NCBI GenBank assembly: GCA_964523005.1 | Contig: CAZFZL010000054.1 | Location: 1 to 10,197 of the forward strand | Source: UMGS1307 sp964523005 | Lineage (GTDB): Bacteria > Bacillota > Clostridia > Oscillospirales > CAG-382 | Reading direction: 5' to 3' | DNA: 10,197 nt | Shown: piece by piece, positions 1-6,741 of the stretch | Layout of the letters: each line of letters begins with the position of its first letter | Numbering within the stretch: position 1 is the stretch's first letter | Position numbers and translations under genes: made by a program | The notes under the pieces: generated by a model | Database searches by the model: none | Told to the model about the DNA's origin: nothing | Seen by the model: the letters and a program-made list of their open reading frames with translations, nothing else

Positions 1-1
1 T

Positions 2-1426
2 ACGACAGACGGCTCACAGCCTACGATCAATTCGACTAAATACACCGGCGCAATAACCATTACCGATACGGTCACGCTCAGGGCAATATCATACCGCAGC
101 GGCTCGCTTCCGTCGGACGGTGTATCGGCTTCGTATATCGTCGGGCGCGTCCATGATATGGCTGTCGTATGCCTTACAGCAAACCCTGACGACCTTTTCT
201 CCGATGACCACGGTATCTACGCTGAGGGATACAAATACAGTTATGACAATTATAAATCAGGCGATTATGATACGACAAACGACGCGTTCACTGCTCTGAT
301 CGCCGATGCGGTAAACAAGGCGAACTTCTTTCAGGATTGGGAAGCGAAGGTGCGCTTCGATTATATCGATGCCGAAGGCAATCAGGTGCTTTCATTCGAC
401 GCCGGCGCAAAAACGTTCGGTCAGTACAGCCGCGTGCGCGACCAGAAGAGTCTTACGATCAACCTTCGCGACAAATACGGTATGCAGGAGGTCTGCTATC
501 CGTTTTTCGGCGACGATTACGTCAACGTGTTCTCTTCGCTCGTTCTGAGAAACTCCGGACAGGACTGCTACCGTTCACATATACGCGACGCGTTCATCGC
601 GGAAGCTGTGCGCGGCGAGATGGACGTTGAGGTAATGGCATATAAGCCTGTTGCAGTGTATATAAACGGCGAATACTGGGGTATATACGACCTGCGCGAA
701 CGTATAAACGAAGATTTCATTGCGAACCACACCGGGGCCGACCCCGACAATCTTGACCTGATGAAGGGCACGAGCATCGTCCTCGAAGGCACGAGCACGG
801 CTTATAAGGAGCTGTACAACTTCGTTAAGAACAACGACATGAGCGTCACCGCAAACTACAACAAGGTCTGCTCGATGATGAATATCGACAACTACATCGA
901 CTATTGGATCACCGAGATATATTTTGCAAATACCGACACAGGAAATATAAAATTCTACCGCGAAAAGACCGAAGATGCATTATGGCGATGGATCCCGTAT
1001 GATTTTGACTGGAGCCTGCAAAGCACCGGCAATTTTTTCTCAAGGACGTTCGAAGGCTCCAGCCAGGTGTTTACGATAGCAAAACAGCTCATCAAGAACA
1101 AAGCCTTCAAGCAGAAATTCATCGAGCGCTTCTGCTATTGCCTTAAGACGACCTTCGACACCGACAGACTTCTCGCGATATACGATTCGCTCACTGACGA
1201 TATAGCATCAGAAATGCCCTATCATATCGAGCGTTGGTCGTATCGCTGGAGCGATTCAAACGTCGTTCTGCGCAACCTCGCGTCTTCACCGACATCACTG
1301 TCAGCGTGGAAAAGCCATGTCTCAACGGTGCGCGAATACATTGAAACACGCACTGAATACGTCACAAAGCAGCTCAAAAGCTATTTCGGGCTCACCGACG
1401 CTCAGATAAAACAGTACATGAGCTGA
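2..1426 (+). CDS. CotH-kinase-family protein with N-terminal chitobiase-like domain, 5'-truncated
   Basis: The reading frame is open from base 2, so this is the last 474 residues of a longer protein; the ATG at 158 lies inside the domain structure and is probably not the start. Fragment residues 1-40 carry TTDGSQPT followed by a KYTGAI / TLRA pattern, as in chitobiase/beta-hexosaminidase C-terminal repeats, a small beta-sandwich module of secreted proteins. Residues from about 55 to 400 resemble the CotH family: INGEYWGIYDLRE (221-233), NTDTGNIKFYR (310-320) and PYDFDWSL (332-339), the last matching the acidic DxDW motif of CotH kinases. In Bacillus, CotH is an atypical protein kinase that phosphorylates spore-coat proteins; the many clostridial paralogues are mostly of unknown role and are often surface proteins. 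Any signal peptide would lie off the left edge. The stop is 23 nt before the serine hydrolase gene, so the two are probably co-transcribed. The family call is firm; the substrate is unknown. Confidence 0.85.
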   Translation, partial: TTDGSQPTINSTKYTGAITITDTVTLRAISYRSGSLPSDGVSASYIVGRVHDMAVVCLTANPDDLFSDDHGIYAEGYKYSYDNYKSGDYDTTNDAFTALIADAVNKANFFQDWEAKVRFDYIDAEGNQVLSFDAGAKTFGQYSRVRDQKSLTINLRDKYGMQEVCYPFFGDDYVNVFSSLVLRNSGQDCYRSHIRDAFIAEAVRGEMDVEVMAYKPVAVYINGEYWGIYDLRERINEDFIANHTGADPDNLDLMKGTSIVLEGTSTAYKELYNFVKNNDMSVTANYNKVCSMMNIDNYIDYWITEIYFANTDTGNIKFYREKTEDALWRWIPYDFDWSLQSTGNFFSRTFEGSSQVFTIAKQLIKNKAFKQKFIERFCYCLKTTFDTDRLLAIYDSLTDDIASEMPYHIERWSYRWSDSNVVLRNLASSPTSLSAWKSHVSTVREYIETRTEYVTKQLKSYFGLTDAQIKQYMS

Positions 1427-1449
1427 ACGCTCACAAGAGGAAAAAAGAA

Positions 1450-3186
1450 GTGGATATCAGACAAAGCGCATTGCTGCTGTCTGCGCTCAAACGGCTGACC
1501 GACCCGAACGTCATCAACGAACCGATGATCGGGCTCAAATCGGGGAAACCGCCGTTTGACGCAAAGAAAGCAGGAACACCGATTCCGAGAAAAACGCCGG
1601 AGGAAGCAGGTACGGATACAGAATACATCTGCCGCTACCTTCGCGCGCTCAAGGACTGCCGGCAAACGGATATGCACAGTGTTATGATACTCAGGGATTC
1701 GGCCGTTATAGCCGAATACGGCTTCGGCGCATACAAAACAGTTGTCTGGCAGATAACCCATTCGGAATGTAAAAGCATCACCGGGCTTGCCATCGGAATA
1801 CTCATACACGAAGGAAGGCTGCGGCTCGACGAAAAGATAACCGATATATTCGGCAAGCGCGCAGGTATACTGTCGCTGCTGAGCCATAAAAACATCACCG
1901 TGCGCGACCTGCTGACGATGACGACCGGTGTAGGCTTCGCAGAAGCCAACGCCATGGCGGCGCGTGACTGGGTGAAGGGCTATTTCGGTGCGTCTGTGGA
2001 TGCGTCGGGCAAGTTCGCCTATAACAGTCTAAACACCTATATGCTGTCCGCGATCATAACCGAGAAAACGGGGCTTGGACTGACGGAATATTTACGTCCG
2101 CGGCTGTTTGACAAGCTCGGTATCGGCGACGTCTTCTGGGAAAAATGCCCGATGGGTATCGAAAAAGGCGGATGGGGACTCTATATACGCCCGCAGGACA
2201 TAGCCAAGATCGGGCTGCTCGTGATGCAAAACGGCGTCTGGAACGGCGAACAGATTGTACCTGCAGCGTGGATAAAACAGTCCTGCGCACCTCAGGTCAG
2301 CGTGCCGGAGGGACTCGGCGATTACGATTACGGCTATCAGATATGGGTCGGACGTAAATGCAAAAGCTTTCTGTTCAACGGAATGTTCGGGCAAAACGTA
2401 CTCGGATTTCCCGGTTCCGGAGTGCTCGTAGTCTCAAACGCAGGCAACTCAGAGACTTTCCAGCAGAACCCGTTTTATTCGATCACCTCTGGTTTTTTCG
2501 GAAAAGCACTGCCGAAGCCCGAAAAATGTCCATTCATAAAACGCGCTTTTATCTGCGCTTCAACGGCAAAATATCTAAGGCGCGAGAAGAAAACGGCGTT
2601 TTTCAGATACGCTTCCCAACACCGTTTTATCCGATCGCTCGACGGTTTCTCATATCGCTGCGACGCTTCGCGCACGCAGGCGTTCGGACTTTATCCGTTC
2701 ATAACTCAGGCGATGCAGAACAACTACACATCGGGTCTGCGTGAGATAGCGTTTTCCTTCAAAAACGGAAAGCTGTCCGTGACCGTCTTCGAAAAAGACG
2801 ACGTAAACACCTTCACCGTCGGATTTATGCGTCCCGAATATACGACGCTGCGATTCGGCAATGAAACGCAGCTCGCCGCCGTCAGCGGACGGTTTGCGTA
2901 CAACGAGGATGACGCAGCCGTCATCATCATTCGCATTAACCTCCTGGAGATGTCGAACACACGCTTTATCAAGCTCGTCTTCGGTAAAGATACGATCGAT
3001 TCGATATGGTATGAATCTCCCGGAAAGGAATACATCGCCGCGCTTGCTTCTTCGTTCGCAGGCAAGCGGCGTATCCCGTCGCTCGTGGCGCGCGACAGCG
3101 CTCAGCTCGAATATAAGCTGGAGCGTGTTATCGAACCGCATATACTCTTCAACCGCACTGCCAAAAACGCGCAAAAGAGCACTTGA
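1450..3186 (+). CDS. Beta-lactamase-fold serine hydrolase with C-terminal extension
   Basis: A 578-residue protein starting at GTG 1450, chosen because AAGAGG (1435-1440) lies 9 nt upstream. Residues about 70-345 match the class C beta-lactamase / penicillin-binding-protein-like family (PF00144). The SxxK motif is S105-E-C-K108 (serine nucleophile, lysine base), the Y-x-N-like second motif is Y191-N-S-L-N, and the third-motif region is GMFGQ (311-315). DLLTMTTG (153-160) and GWGLYIRPQDIAKIG (241-255) are also typical. Residues about 360-578 form an additional domain with no catalytic motif I recognise; it seems to continue the family pattern (NNYTSGL at 425-431, then beta-rich sequence). No signal peptide or membrane segment is visible, so the protein may be cytoplasmic. 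Family members include esterases, peptidases and beta-lactamases; the substrate cannot be told, and antibiotic resistance should not be assumed. It lies 23 nt after the CotH-like gene, and no terminator separates it from the tRNA promoter. Confidence 0.85.
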   Translation: MDIRQSALLLSALKRLTDPNVINEPMIGLKSGKPPFDAKKAGTPIPRKTPEEAGTDTEYICRYLRALKDCRQTDMHSVMILRDSAVIAEYGFGAYKTVVWQITHSECKSITGLAIGILIHEGRLRLDEKITDIFGKRAGILSLLSHKNITVRDLLTMTTGVGFAEANAMAARDWVKGYFGASVDASGKFAYNSLNTYMLSAIITEKTGLGLTEYLRPRLFDKLGIGDVFWEKCPMGIEKGGWGLYIRPQDIAKIGLLVMQNGVWNGEQIVPAAWIKQSCAPQVSVPEGLGDYDYGYQIWVGRKCKSFLFNGMFGQNVLGFPGSGVLVVSNAGNSETFQQNPFYSITSGFFGKALPKPEKCPFIKRAFICASTAKYLRREKKTAFFRYASQHRFIRSLDGFSYRCDASRTQAFGLYPFITQAMQNNYTSGLREIAFSFKNGKLSVTVFEKDDVNTFTVGFMRPEYTTLRFGNETQLAAVSGRFAYNEDDAAVIIIRINLLEMSNTRFIKLVFGKDTIDSIWYESPGKEYIAALASSFAGKRRIPSLVARDSAQLEYKLERVIEPHILFNRTAKNAQKST

Positions 3187-3211
3187 CAACAAAACGAAGA
3201 TGTGATATATT
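3183..3211 (+). promoter_or_regulatory. Sigma-A-type promoter of tRNA-Gly
   Basis: TTGACA (3183-3188) is a perfect -35 box. A 17-nt spacer separates it from TATATT (3206-3211), which is preceded by TGA, giving an extended -10. Transcription should start near 3217-3219, about 30 nt before the tRNA. The -35 box contains the TGA stop (3184-3186) of the serine hydrolase gene. Confidence 0.85.
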
Positions 3212-3213
3212 AA

Positions 3214-3240
3214 TGTCTGCCGAAAGCATTTCGACAGACA
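3214..3240 (+). repeat. 27-bp inverted repeat in the tRNA leader
   Basis: TGTCTG (3214-3219) pairs with CAGACA (3235-3240), and CGAAA (3221-3225) pairs with TTTCG (3229-3233). A single C/A mismatch separates the two helices and the loop is GCA. It begins 3 nt after the -10 box and ends 6 nt before the mature tRNA. It could be a leader hairpin that helps processing by keeping the leader from pairing with the tRNA, or a DNA operator over the start site. The sequence does not decide between these. Confidence 0.7.
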
Positions 3241-3246
3241 TATCAT

Positions 3247-3320
3247 GCGAGTGTAGCTCAATGGCAGAGTTTCGGCTTCCCAAGCCGACTACGCGGGTTC
3301 GATTCCCGTCACTCGCTCCA
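3247..3320 (+). tRNA. tRNA-Gly(CCC)
   Basis: A complete 74-nt cloverleaf. The acceptor stem is GCGAGTG (3247-3253) with CACTCGC (3310-3316), discriminator T3317 and genomically encoded CCA (3318-3320). The anticodon stem is TCGGC (3272-3276) with GCCGA (3284-3288) around the 7-nt loop TTCCCAA, so the anticodon is CCC (3279-3281), reading the glycine codon GGG. The T arm is GCGGG-TTCGATT-CCCGT (3293-3309). The D arm uses GCTC (3256-3259) and GAGT (3267-3270). The gene has its own promoter and terminator. Confidence 0.97.
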
Positions 3321-3321
3321 A

Positions 3322-3357
3322 CCAAAAAGGCACACCCTTGCGGTGTGCTTTTTTGGT
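3322..3357 (+). terminator. Intrinsic terminator after tRNA-Gly
   Basis: GCACACC (3330-3336) pairs with GGTGTGC (3342-3348) around CTTGC, followed by six T (3349-3354). The preceding CCAAAAAG extends the stem against the T run and GG, so it might also work on the other strand. It starts 1 nt after the CCA. As no other terminator follows the serine hydrolase gene, it probably ends that transcript too. Confidence 0.93.
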
Positions 3358-3368
3358 TGGACTTTAAC

Positions 3369-3422
3369 ACGGAGGGAATCGAACCCATGCGATCTCCCGT
3401 CACTCGCCCGGCGTGACGCCGG
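3369..3422. repeat. Rearranged tRNA-like fragments and hairpins
   Basis: GGGAATCGAACCC (3374-3386) is the exact reverse complement of the tRNA T-arm core at 3295-3307. CCCGTCACTCGC (3396-3407) is an exact direct copy of the tRNA 3' end at 3305-3316. Neither copy lies in a sequence that folds as a full cloverleaf on either strand. GGAG/CTCC and ATCG/CGAT (3371-3397) can form an interrupted hairpin, followed by the palindrome CCGGCGTGACGCCGG (3408-3422). No T run follows, so it is not an obvious terminator. It is best read as a tRNA-derived scar. Confidence 0.6.
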
Positions 3423-3596
3423 ACTCAATTTCGGTTGAGGTTCAGCGTTACCTTTCGTTTAATGCGCAAAGATAGAACAGCCCTTCAACTCGGCATCTTG
3501 TGAGCCAATTGTTGCAGAATTGTCTTCAAGGCAAAGCTGACGGCTGTTTACGCTTATACTCGAAAAAATATTTATGGAATACAATGAAAAAAGCTA
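3423..3596. other. Non-coding stretch before the lysine operon promoter
   Basis: I see no credible gene here. The only structure is a small hairpin, CTCAA (3424-3428) with TTGAG (3435-3439). The remainder is unstructured by eye and becomes AT-rich near 3565-3590, as is usual just upstream of a strong promoter. Confidence 0.55.
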
Positions 3597-3625
3597 TTGA
3601 CAAACGTAAGTAAATATGTTATCGT
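3597..3625 (+). promoter_or_regulatory. Promoter of the dapA-dapB-dapL-lysA operon
   Basis: TTGACA (3597-3602), a 17-nt spacer, then TATCGT (3620-3625; four of six matches to TATAAT). The predicted start near 3632 falls almost exactly at the 5' end of the lysine aptamer, which supports the call. ATGTTA-TCG-TAACAT (3616-3630) is a perfect inverted repeat covering the -10 box and could be an operator, but no regulator is identified. Confidence 0.8.
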
Positions 3626-3633
3626 AACATTCG

Positions 3634-3794
3634 GATAGAGGCGCACCGAGTTATCAGTACCGGCGGATATGTCACCGCAATGATTTCTGCCGCGAAAGGA
3701 ACAGGTGCCGAAGAGAGCCGCTTTGCGGACGGCTTTTCTGGTCGCTCGGAATAACATCCGCCCGACTGTCGCATTTTTTATGCGGAGAGCTATC
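3634..3794 (+). ncRNA. Lysine riboswitch aptamer (L box)
   Basis: This 161-nt leader element matches the lysine riboswitch. GATAG (3634-3638) followed by AGGCGCA closes P1 with CTATC (3790-3794). AGTAC (3656-3660) and the GAAAGGAACAGGTGCCGAAG block (3697-3716) are the conserved core segments. An AGAGCCG/CGGCTTTTCT helix follows (P3), then a CGG-AATAACAT-CCG hairpin (P4). CTGTC is followed by the hairpin CGCAT-TTTTT-ATGCG (P5) and then GGAGAGCTATC, closely like the B. subtilis lysC leader. It binds L-lysine in the nascent mRNA. By the known mechanism, ligand binding stabilises P1 and favours the downstream terminator, which switches off the biosynthetic operon when lysine is plentiful. Its place immediately upstream of dapA fits that role. 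Helix assignments are by eye. Confidence 0.93.
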
Positions 3795-3799
3795 AGACT

Positions 3800-3830
3800 G
3801 CGTACTGTCAAGCGGTACGCTACGTTTGAC
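3800..3830 (+). promoter_or_regulatory. Mutually exclusive hairpins of the riboswitch expression platform
   Basis: GCGTAC (3800-3805) pairs perfectly with GTACGC (3815-3820). Alternatively, GTCAAGCG (3807-3814) pairs with CGTTTGAC (3823-3830), one pair being G-U. The two helices share bases 3807-3820 and cannot form together. They lie between the P1 closing strand and the terminator, so they probably make up the switch. Which helix belongs to which lysine state is not clear by eye. Confidence 0.6.
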
Positions 3831-3854
3831 GGCCGACGCAAGTCGGTCATTTTT
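3831..3854 (+). terminator. Riboswitch-controlled terminator
   Basis: GGCCGAC (3831-3837) pairs with GTCGGTC (3842-3848) around the tetraloop GCAA, followed by ATTTTTC and further T-rich sequence. It ends 35 nt before the dapA start. It is the expected OFF structure of a transcription-attenuating lysine riboswitch; the T run is short, so termination may be partial. Confidence 0.8.
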
Positions 3855-3889
3855 CATATTTTACATCATTGTGGTAAAGGACAAAAGTT

Positions 3890-4780
3890 ATGACGAACAA
3901 GCCTGTATTTAAGGGAATAGCGACGGCAATGATCACGCCGTTCAAGAACGGAAAGATCGATTTTGACGCCTTCGGAAAATTCATTGATTTTCAAATAAAC
4001 GAAGGGATAGACGCGCTTGTCGTATGCGGTACGACCGGCGAAGCCGCGACGCTCGACGATTCCGAGCACAAAAAAGCGATAGAATTCGTCTGCGAATACA
4101 CCTCGCACCGCGTTCCCGTAATAGCCGGTACCGGCTCAAACGACACCGCTTATTCGATTTCACTTTCGCGCTTTGCCTGCGAAGCCGGCGCTGACGCGCT
4201 GCTTTGCGTCACGCCTTATTACAACAAAACAACGCAGCGCGGACTAATACGCCATTTTGAAACGATAGCCGACGCAGTCGAAAAGCCCGTTATTTTATAC
4301 AACGTGCCGTCGCGTACCGGGCTTAATATTGAGCCGCAGACCTACGCTGTTCTCGCGAAGCACCCGAACATCACCGGCATTAAGGAAGCAAACGGAAACA
4401 TCACGAAAATAGCCGAAACCGTCGCGCTCGTAGGCAACGACATCGATCTGTATTCCGGAAACGACGAACAGATCGTGCCGATAATGGGTCTGGGCGGCAT
4501 CGGCGGAATAAGCGTGGTATCGAACATTCTGCCTGCGAAGACGGCAAAAATATGCTCGCGCTTTTTCGCCGGCGACACGTCAGAAAGCCTTGCAATACAG
4601 CTTGAGCTGATGGATCTTATAAACGCGCTGTTCTGCGAGGTCAATCCTATACCGGTCAAGGCGGCGTGCAGTGCAATGGGGCTGTGCGAAAATTCGCTCA
4701 GACTTCCGCTTGTCGAGATGGAGCCGGAGCATGAGCAGAAGCTCATCGAGCTCATGCGTGCGCAGGGTCTGAACGTATAA
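3890..4780 (+). CDS. dapA: 4-hydroxy-tetrahydrodipicolinate synthase DapA
   Basis: A 296-residue cytoplasmic TIM-barrel enzyme of normal length for the family. It condenses pyruvate with L-aspartate semialdehyde to 4-hydroxy-tetrahydrodipicolinate, the committed step to diaminopimelate and lysine. GTTGE (47-51) holds the threonines T48/T49 equivalent to T44/T45 of E. coli. TPYYN (108-112) gives the second tyrosine of the proton relay, YNVPSRTG (137-144) gives Y137 and the substrate-binding R142, and GIKEA (163-167) gives the Schiff-base lysine K165. All catalytic residues are present at a constant offset of 4 from E. coli. The ATG start follows AAAGGA (3876-3881) by 8 nt. It is the first gene of the operon, directly under the lysine riboswitch, and is followed after 39 nt by dapB. 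Many family members also show allosteric lysine inhibition; I cannot tell that here. Confidence 0.97.
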   Translation: MTNKPVFKGIATAMITPFKNGKIDFDAFGKFIDFQINEGIDALVVCGTTGEAATLDDSEHKKAIEFVCEYTSHRVPVIAGTGSNDTAYSISLSRFACEAGADALLCVTPYYNKTTQRGLIRHFETIADAVEKPVILYNVPSRTGLNIEPQTYAVLAKHPNITGIKEANGNITKIAETVALVGNDIDLYSGNDEQIVPIMGLGGIGGISVVSNILPAKTAKICSRFFAGDTSESLAIQLELMDLINALFCEVNPIPVKAACSAMGLCENSLRLPLVEMEPEHEQKLIELMRAQGLNV

Positions 4781-4819
4781 CGCCGAATCGATCAGAAAAG
4801 CGAAAGGAAGCTTACAATT

Positions 4820-5560
4820 ATGAAAATAATCGTCAACGGCGCAAACGGCAGGATGGGAAAGCAGGTGACCGAAAAGGCGCTCAGTCTCGGTATGCTTGCG
4901 TGCGCTGTAGATAAAAACAACGAGGGCGAAGCGTCGTACCCGATATATTCGTCTCTGTCAGACTTTACAGGCGAAGCAGACGTTATAATCGATTTTTCGC
5001 ATTATCTTGCGACGCGCGAGCTGATCGAATACGCGCTGCGCCGTTCGCTTCCCGTCGTAATAGCCACGACAGGCCACACACCGGTCGAGCTTGCATTGAT
5101 CGAAGAGGCGTCGAAGCACATCCCGATATTTCACAGCGCAAATATGTCGCTCGGCATTGCGCTGCTTATCGAGCTTGCAAAAACAGCAACAGCAAAAATG
5201 CCGGGAGCCGATATCGAGATCATAGAAAAGCACCATGACCGTAAGCTTGACGCGCCGAGTGGCACAGCGCTGCTCATCGCCGACGGGCTGCGCGAGGTCA
5301 GGCCTGAGCTGTACAACCACGCCGGACGCAGCGGCTCCGGAAAGCGTGACCCCAACGAGATAGGCATATCGGCGATTCGTGCCGGGAGCATCGTCGGTGA
5401 ACACGAGGTCATGATAGCGACCGATTCACAAACCATCACTCTCAAGCACGAGGCACACGACCGCGGCGTATTCGCCGACGGTGCATTCTCGGCAGCCGAG
5501 TTTCTCATCGGCAGAAAAAACGGACTTTATACCATGAAGGATGTTGCAAGCGAAAAATGA
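4820..5560 (+). CDS. dapB: 4-hydroxy-tetrahydrodipicolinate reductase DapB
   Basis: A 246-residue NAD(P)H-dependent reductase making tetrahydrodipicolinate from the DapA product. The Rossmann nucleotide-binding loop GANGRMG is at 7-13. The substrate-binding/catalytic signature EKHHDRKLDAPSGTA is at 136-150, with the His pair 138-139 and K142. RAGSIVGEHEV (187-197) is the conserved C-terminal-domain motif. Length and domain order are normal for the family. The start ATG is preceded by AAAGGAAG (4803-4810) with 9-nt spacing. The TGA stop overlaps the next start as ATGA (5557-5560), which indicates translational coupling to dapL. The residue choosing NADH or NADPH cannot be judged confidently; D31 after the second beta strand would be consistent with NADH use. 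Confidence 0.97.
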   Translation: MKIIVNGANGRMGKQVTEKALSLGMLACAVDKNNEGEASYPIYSSLSDFTGEADVIIDFSHYLATRELIEYALRRSLPVVIATTGHTPVELALIEEASKHIPIFHSANMSLGIALLIELAKTATAKMPGADIEIIEKHHDRKLDAPSGTALLIADGLREVRPELYNHAGRSGSGKRDPNEIGISAIRAGSIVGEHEVMIATDSQTITLKHEAHDRGVFADGAFSAAEFLIGRKNGLYTMKDVASEK

Positions 5561-6741
5561 AAATTAAAATCAATGACAATTTCAATAAAGTCGCCAAGAG
5601 CTATCTCTTTTCAGAGGTCGGCAGACGCGTAAAGGAATACCGCGCTTCCCATCCGGAGGCCGCCGTCATCAGTCTCGGCATCGGTGATGTCACGCTTCCG
5701 CTTTCCGGATGCGTCGTCGACGCAATGAAGCAAGCCGCAGACGAAATGGGTAAAAAAGAGACTTTTCGCGGCTATGCGCCCGAATACGGCTACGATTTTC
5801 TGCGCGAGGCGATAGCAAAGCATTATGCGTCATTCAACGTTGCGCTCGACATCGACGATATTTTCGTCAGCGACGGCGCAAAGAGCGACGTCGGTAACAT
5901 CGTCGATGTACTCGGCGACAACGAGGTCATCATCCCCGACCCGGTCTATCCCGTATATCTTGACAGCAACGTAATGAGCGGAAGAAAGATCCGCTTTATC
6001 AGCGGAAACGCGCAGAACGGTTTTCTTCCGTCGCCGAGGGGGCTCAGCGGTGAAGGTCTTGTTATATACCTTTGCTCGCCCAATAATCCGACGGGCGCTG
6101 TGTTCGGCAGTGAAGGACTTCGCGAATGGGTGTCCTTCGCACGCAGTACGGGTTCGCTGATCATCTACGATTCAGCGTACGAAGCGTTTATCGGCGGCAG
6201 CCTTCCGCACAGCATCTACTGCATCGAAGGCGCACACGAATGCTGTATTGAGATATGCAGCTTTTCAAAAACAGCCGGCTTCACCGGAACGCGCTGCGCA
6301 TGGACTGTCGTCCCGCGTGCGCTCACTGCAGGCGACGGTACTTCGCTCAATTCGCTCTGGAAACGCCGTCAGGCTACGAAATTCAACGGCGTCGCGTACG
6401 TCGTACAGCGCGCCGCGCAGGCTGCACTTTCCGAACAGGGTATGAAGGAATGCCGCGAGTCGATCGCTTATTATCTCGAAAACGCGCGTCTGATCTCAGA
6501 GCTGCTGCAAAAAAAGAATATCCGCTTCTGGGGCGGTGACAATTCGCCGTATCTGTGGCTCGAATGCCCGAACGGCATGAGCTCATGGGAGTTTTTTGAT
6601 TTTCTGCTTGACAGGGCTAACATCGTCGGTACTCCGGGCTCCGGCTTCGGCAGCTGCGGAGAAGGATACTTCCGCCTTACATCGTTCGGAAGCAGAGAAA
6701 ATACGAAAGAGGCCGTCGAACGGCTTGACAGGATCTTATGA
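5557..6741 (+). CDS. dapL: LL-diaminopimelate aminotransferase DapL
   Basis: A 394-residue fold-type I PLP aminotransferase that converts tetrahydrodipicolinate and glutamate directly to LL-diaminopimelate, bypassing the acylated intermediates of the DapD/DapC/DapE route. CSPNNPTG (173-180) contains the cofactor-contacting N177, and D205 with Y208 lies in YDSAYEAF. SFSKTAGFTGTRC (235-247) carries the Schiff-base lysine K238 and is highly characteristic of DapL rather than general aspartate aminotransferases. R373 in YFRLTSFG is the expected carboxylate-binding arginine. The N-terminal region (VISLGIGDVTLPL, ETFRGYAPEYGYDFLR) also fits DapL. The start overlaps the dapB stop by 4 nt and has no well-placed ribosome binding site (GAAGGA is about 16 nt upstream), so it depends on coupling. 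Context between dapB and lysA strongly supports the assignment. Confidence 0.96.
   Translation: MKIKINDNFNKVAKSYLFSEVGRRVKEYRASHPEAAVISLGIGDVTLPLSGCVVDAMKQAADEMGKKETFRGYAPEYGYDFLREAIAKHYASFNVALDIDDIFVSDGAKSDVGNIVDVLGDNEVIIPDPVYPVYLDSNVMSGRKIRFISGNAQNGFLPSPRGLSGEGLVIYLCSPNNPTGAVFGSEGLREWVSFARSTGSLIIYDSAYEAFIGGSLPHSIYCIEGAHECCIEICSFSKTAGFTGTRCAWTVVPRALTAGDGTSLNSLWKRRQATKFNGVAYVVQRAAQAALSEQGMKECRESIAYYLENARLISELLQKKNIRFWGGDNSPYLWLECPNGMSSWEFFDFLLDRANIVGTPGSGFGSCGEGYFRLTSFGSRENTKEAVERLDRIL

Noticed and set aside
158..160. ATG as the start of the CotH-like gene
   Set aside because: The frame is open and recognisably coding (chitobiase-like sequence) back to base 2, and no ribosome binding site precedes this ATG.
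3149..3403. Reading frame on the - strand across the tRNA encoding DGNRTRVVGLGSRNSAIELH
   Set aside because: This is the well-known false translation of the antisense strand of a tRNA gene; the DNA is explained by tRNA-Gly and its terminator.
3305..3407. Functional attL/attR pair bounding an integrated element
   Set aside because: The copies are only 12 nt and 91 nt apart with no integrase or cargo between them; at most it is a scar.
3183..3416. Reading frame on the + strand across the tRNA with SSMAEFRLPKPTTRVRFPS
   Set aside because: It is the sense translation of tRNA-Gly, a common annotation artefact, and has no ribosome binding site.
3361..3470. Possible second tRNA on the - strand, suggested by a GGGTTCGATTCCC T-arm core
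   Set aside because: No matching acceptor, D or anticodon arms could be drawn; only a fragment is present.
3705..3893. Small + strand reading frame upstream of dapA
   Set aside because: It lies within the lysine riboswitch and terminator, whose conserved RNA elements explain the sequence.
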